From Parcubacteria group bacterium (GTDB lineage Bacteria > Patescibacteriota > Minisyncoccia > Minisyncoccales > CG1-02-41-26), in NCBI GenBank assembly GCA_013203565.1, contig JABMPZ010000111.1:1-15935 (forward strand): 15,935 nucleotides of DNA. The letters run 5' to 3'. Position 1 is the first letter of the stretch; the number at the start of each line of letters is the position of its first letter. Below the pieces are notes generated by a model that saw only the letters and a program-made list of their open reading frames with translations, had not been told where the DNA came from and made no database searches. Below are positions 12,764-15,935 of this stretch, piece by piece. Made by a program: the position numbers and the translations under genes.

Positions 12764-13687
12764 TTAAATAGGTAACAAAATTGGCTCAATTTCTGCTGAA
12801 GGTATACTATTTTCTTTACTAAACATAATCAGCCGAATATTGGCATAACTGTTCATCTTTTTCTGGAAAAAGGCTAATATTTTAGCTCTCCCCGCACTTG
12901 TCTCGCGCGACTTTTCAAAAATCTTCTCACTTATAAATCCATTTAAGGCATTCTCAAGTGCTACTTGATTATCTTCTCCTGAATACTTCTCTATTAAGAG
13001 TGACAAACCAAATACTTCAAAGAATTTCTTTAAGTCCTGAAGAATCTCTCCTTCTTGAAGATGGATAAGCTTTTCTAACTCTTGTTTTACTAAATTGCCT
13101 CCTTCAATAAACACAGGATTATCTGTGGACTTAAGCAAGGCCTTTACATTGGCAACATCTATTTCCATCTTAGTTATGTCTAATAGAAATCCTCCAAACT
13201 GTTTAGCTGTATCCAGCTTAACTTCAAAATATGCTTTGTCAACAATTGTTTCAATTGTTTTTGAATCCATCTCTGTTGTTACTTGTATACTATTAATCAT
13301 TTTCTCTACTAATGGATTGATTTCTACTCTCTGTCCATTTACTTTCTGCTCTAATTGCTCAAAAGGAACAAGTCCATATGAAAATGATTCAGTAGTTTTC
13401 TTTAAAACAGCCTTAAAATTTAAAGCATCATAACGGAGAAACAACAACATAAAAAGTGTGTTGTCTTTTTTAAGAATATCCGAAAGAGTTTTCTTAAAAT
13501 CAGTAAGATCTATTTCAATTATTCTTTCAATGTTTTTTTCCTGTGTAGCAACATCTCCCATATCTGTATCAAAAAGAACTTCAAAAGCACTCTTCTTATC
13601 AGGAGCTTTTATCATTCTTTCCTGATCAAGAGCATCAAAAATCTTTTTCTCTAATACATTAATTACGCCAGAAGCGAATTCATACAT
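12764..13687 (-). CDS. atpC: V/A-type ATPase subunit C
   Basis: A 307-residue helical subunit C, the cone-shaped adapter that seats the central stalk D/F on the membrane K-ring. It has low sequence conservation; the call rests on length, position between E and F, and family-like segments (FLRYDALNFKAVLKK at about 103-117, the VDKAYFEVKLDTAKQ region at about 149-163, EIDVANVKALLKS at about 174-186, and IRLIMFSKENSIPSAEI near the end). No membrane segment. It starts 14 bases after the E stop and ends 4 bases before F, within the tight co-transcribed block. Confidence 0.9.
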   Translation of the reverse strand: MYEFASGVINVLEKKIFDALDQERMIKAPDKKSAFEVLFDTDMGDVATQEKNIERIIEIDLTDFKKTLSDILKKDNTLFMLLFLRYDALNFKAVLKKTTESFSYGLVPFEQLEQKVNGQRVEINPLVEKMINSIQVTTEMDSKTIETIVDKAYFEVKLDTAKQFGGFLLDITKMEIDVANVKALLKSTDNPVFIEGGNLVKQELEKLIHLQEGEILQDLKKFFEVFGLSLLIEKYSGEDNQVALENALNGFISEKIFEKSRETSAGRAKILAFFQKKMNSYANIRLIMFSKENSIPSAEIEPILLPI

Positions 13688-13701
13688 AAATAAGAATTAA
13701 A

Positions 13702-14253
13702 TTACGAAGCAAATAAAACCTTAATAACTTCAGGGTCTGTTGCTTCACGATTATGTTTTAACACTTGGGAAATCCTTAAATCAACTTCCATATCTTTGCT
13801 CCTAAACACAATACCCTCTTCATCTAAGTCACTCTTAACTAAACACTTCAAAGAAAACATACTTTGCAAAACCTTTGCTGTTCTTCCGCCAGCTGATATC
13901 TCACCCTCAATACCTTCGGGTAAATAGTTCAAAAGATGTTTAAGAACAGTTTTGAATTCGCTATCACTTAACTCATTGATAGCTTTTTCAGCAGAACCAT
14001 AAACATCTTTAACTATCTTATTCCTCACTTCTTGCAGACGGAAACTGAATTTTTGTTGTTCTATCTGACGAAATTCTTCAATCTCTACTCGTGTTTTGCT
14101 AACAAGCTCTGCTTTTTTCTCTTCATGCCTGCTCTGTATATTTTCTTGATGTTCTTTCTCTAAAGCTAAGAACATTCGTTCCTTTTCTTTAAGGATAGTA
14201 TCTATCTCTTGCTTTGCCTTGTCGTCAATGGTTTTTAAAATGTTATTCAACAT
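13702..14253 (-). CDS. atpE: V/A-type ATPase subunit E (peripheral stalk)
   Basis: A 183-residue subunit E. The N-terminal half is a long charged helix (about residues 10-100: KAKQEIDTILKEKERMF, then ENIQSRHEEKKAELVSKTRVEIEEF) and the C-terminal half a small domain that grips the top of A3B3 (about 120-183, including SAGGRTAKVLQ and GIVFRSKDMEVD). With subunit G/H it forms the stator stalk, but no G/H gene is seen in the window; it may lie upstream of atpI. It begins one base after the K stop, without SD, so translation is probably coupled. Confidence 0.93.
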   Translation of the reverse strand: MLNNILKTIDDKAKQEIDTILKEKERMFLALEKEHQENIQSRHEEKKAELVSKTRVEIEEFRQIEQQKFSFRLQEVRNKIVKDVYGSAEKAINELSDSEFKTVLKHLLNYLPEGIEGEISAGGRTAKVLQSMFSLKCLVKSDLDEEGIVFRSKDMEVDLRISQVLKHNREATDPEVIKVLFAS

Positions 14254-14254
14254 A

Positions 14255-14725
14255 CTATATACTAATACCCTGAATTAACAGAATAGTGGCTAACAAGCCT
14301 AACACAGCATATGTTTCAACCATAGCTGACAAAATTACACCTTTACCTGATTCTTGCACTTGCTTTGAAACAATATTCATACCAGAGACAGAGACCTTTC
14401 CTTGAAATATTCCTGAAAAAAGACCATTCAAAGCAACTGGTAAACAAGCTAAACAAATAGCCAAACCAATCTGCCATGAAATATCTGGCATTTTTCCACC
14501 TAAAAGACCTAACTTAATAATTACCCAGAAAGCTCCGATAAACCCATAAATACCTTGTGTAGAAGGTAGTGCTTGTAAAAGCAAAACCTTACCAAACTTT
14601 TCTGGCTCTTCTGAAACAACTCCACTAGCTGCTTGTCCACTTTTACCAACCCCTATAACAGAGCCAATACCAGCTAAACTCACAGAAAGTGCAGCTCCTA
14701 AAACTGCTAAAGCTAAACCTAACAT
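14255..14725 (-). CDS. atpK: V-type ATPase proteolipid subunit K (probable Na+-binding)
   Basis: A 156-residue proteolipid with four membrane helices in two hairpins (about 3-25, 46-74, 87-108, 129-152), the size of E. hirae NtpK. It forms the rotor ring. Helix 2 carries L53, T56, Q57 in QALPSTQGIYGF, helix 3 ends with Q108 (GIFQGKV), and helix 4 has the single carboxylate E137 (AMVETYAVLG). These line up with the E. hirae NtpK ligands L61, T64, Q65, Q110 and E139 at constant offsets, the known Na+ site. Helix 2 has no carboxylate, so each subunit has one ion site, as in NtpK. Na+ coupling is inferred from these residues. No SD; 90 bases with a hairpin separate it from atpI. Confidence 0.96.
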   Translation of the reverse strand: MLGLALAVLGAALSVSLAGIGSVIGVGKSGQAASGVVSEEPEKFGKVLLLQALPSTQGIYGFIGAFWVIIKLGLLGGKMPDISWQIGLAICLACLPVALNGLFSGIFQGKVSVSGMNIVSKQVQESGKGVILSAMVETYAVLGLLATILLIQGISI

Positions 14726-14733
14726 AACTTTTT

Positions 14734-14781
14734 TGAATTATGAATTATGAATTATGAATTAGGAGAAATTCACTCCTAATT
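14734..14781. repeat. Heptamer tandem repeat and 9-bp hairpin between atpI and atpK
   Basis: Four copies of TGAATTA (14734-14761) merge into a hairpin, AATTAGGAG (14757-14765) pairing with CTCCTAATT (14773-14781), loop 7. The 90-base gap is long for this operon. The hairpin lies in the leader of atpK. Confidence 0.75.
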
Positions 14782-14815
14782 TGCAACCCTTTGTTCATAA
14801 CTTATTAATTAATAA

Positions 14816-15864
14816 TTATTCAACACTAATATATTTTAATTCCGACCTTGCAGGATTCAGTCGCTTTCCTCCCCCCTCTAAAAACTTAGGGAAAAATTCA
14901 ACAAACTGTAATCTGCCTGAATGAATAAAACCACTTAAAGCATTTATTCCTACATTAAATAAATGTCCACCAATTAATATCAGCGCTCCAATTAGCCATC
15001 CAACATATGGTACCATGCCAGAGAAGAGCCCTGCTATTTGGTTAACAATTAAAGCAATTACAGCAGTTGCTAATCCTAAAGCCATTAAACGGGAATACGA
15101 AAGAATATCGCTCATGGTATTTATTAAACCCTGAAGCATTTTCACACCCCCGGCTAATGGCTTTAAATATATCTTCACACCAGCTGATTCTGCTAATAAT
15201 ACCCCAACTCCGGATATTACTATGCCAGCTAAACCTATGCTCTTTAAAACAGGAACTTTTACAGATAAAAGGAAAACTCCACCAAACAAGAACAATGTCC
15301 CCCAAGCAATGCCACCTAAAATAGCGGACTTATCTTTGTTTCTCTTTCCTGAAATTATTCTTACAATCTGTGCAAAAACTAATTGTAAATATCCCAAGAA
15401 AAAGGCAATGCCCATAAACAAAACAGTGTCTTCAATTGGGTCTATTAGTTTTAATTTCCCTAAAAACCCTAAACCAAAAACTGAAGGGGCTGCACCAAAG
15501 TAGCTACCAAACAATACACCAACAATAAAAGTAGAAATTCCTCCGTAAAAAAGAAGTTTAATCAATTTATTGCCTGCAAATATATTCTTAAAGAATACAA
15601 GCATCGCACCTGTCATTAGTGCCATTATGAGGCCATAACCTGCATCAGTAATACAAATACCAAAGAATAGAATAAAGAAAGCAGAGAGATACGGAGTTGG
15701 ATCTATTTCATCACCCCTTGGGAGACCAAAGATTTCTGTTACATATTCAAATGGCCTTACTGCTTTACTATTCTCTAAAAGCACAGGGGCTTGTTCATCT
15801 TTTATAGGTTTTGTTTCAACAATAATCACCTCTTCCTGCAGATGTAAGGAGCTAAGCTCCTTCC
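14816..15864 (-). CDS. atpI: V/A-type ATPase membrane subunit I (a-subunit), N-terminus missing
   Basis: The C-terminal membrane half of subunit I, the stator channel that faces the K ring. About 345 of the family's usual 600-650 residues are present: the entry signature PFEYVTEIFGLPRGDEIDPTPYLSAFF, then about seven or eight membrane helices, with two conserved arginines expected in the ion path, in LSYSRLMALGLA and HSGRLQFVEFF (R247 and R306 counted from the GTG at 15829). That GTG is not the real start: the frame stays open upstream (KELSSLHLQEEV), so the soluble N-terminal half is cut off. The frame is also open from 15865 to the window end, but that part is the mirror copy of the palindrome and is not trusted as coding. 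First gene of the operon in the window. Confidence 0.9.
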
Positions 15865-15935
15865 GGAAGGAGCTTAGCTCCTTACATCTGCAGGAAGAGG
15901 TGATTATTGTTGAAACAAAACCTATAAAAGATGAA
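15794..15935. repeat. Perfect 142-bp palindrome at the window end (fold-back of atpI)
   Basis: Bases 15794-15864 and 15865-15935 are exact reverse complements, 71 bp each, centre TTCC|GGAA, ending exactly at the last base. Each arm contains a smaller near-palindrome, AAGGAGCTAAGCTCCTT, with one mismatched central base. The left arm is in coding sequence of atpI, so the right arm is the same gene on the opposite strand. Most likely a chimeric or assembly artefact at a contig end. Confidence 0.9.

Noticed and set aside
14734..14761. CRISPR-like short repeat array
   Set aside because: The heptamers are contiguous without spacers; no CRISPR array or cas gene is seen anywhere in the window.
15865..15935. 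Continuation of the atpI frame to the window end
   Set aside because: The frame is open but is a mirror copy of coding sequence; the peptide is not like subunit I.

Overview
The window is a low-GC bacterial chromosome segment in which every recognisable gene lies on the minus strand. A group I GroEL/GroES pair and bacterial-type promoters (TTGACA/TATAAT-like) rule out an archaeon. TGA is used as a stop (7572-7574, 3473-3475), so this is not one of the lineages that recode TGA as glycine. Most starts lack a visible Shine-Dalgarno (SD) sequence and genes are tightly packed. A small-genome, possibly uncultivated (Patescibacteria-like) bacterium would fit, but the lineage cannot be fixed from this sequence.

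Read in the direction of transcription (high to low coordinates), the window opens with a V/A-type ATPase operon: I (N-terminal half missing), K, E, C, F, A, B, D. This is the order of the Enterococcus hirae ntp operon. The K proteolipid carries the Na+-binding residue set known from E. hirae NtpK, so the enzyme is probably Na+-coupled. Hairpins or perfect palindromes interrupt the operon at three points: between I and K, between F and A, and between B and D. The A and B genes are bracketed by two palindromes that share a 24-bp sequence. Two orphan genes of unknown function follow (8152-8487 and 7572-8003), both with strong SD sequences, one with a near-perfect consensus promoter.

Next come groES-groEL, with a promoter, an operator-like inverted repeat and a double terminator, and then lemA-htpX, a membrane protein and membrane metalloprotease pair with its own promoter.

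The part below about 3.8 kb is an accessory island: a Phd-like/RelE-like toxin-antitoxin (TA) pair whose toxin stop codon is one base from a tRNA-Ser(GGA); a GC-rich structured stretch carrying a partial copy of the tRNA 3' end; an XRE-Panacea antitoxin with a RelE/HigB-like toxin; and an AbiEii-type nucleotidyltransferase toxin with a small partner. A Nudix hydrolase gene runs off the left edge.

The right edge is anomalous. The last 142 bases form a perfect palindrome that folds the atpI coding sequence back on itself. It is most likely an assembly or amplification artefact at a contig end.
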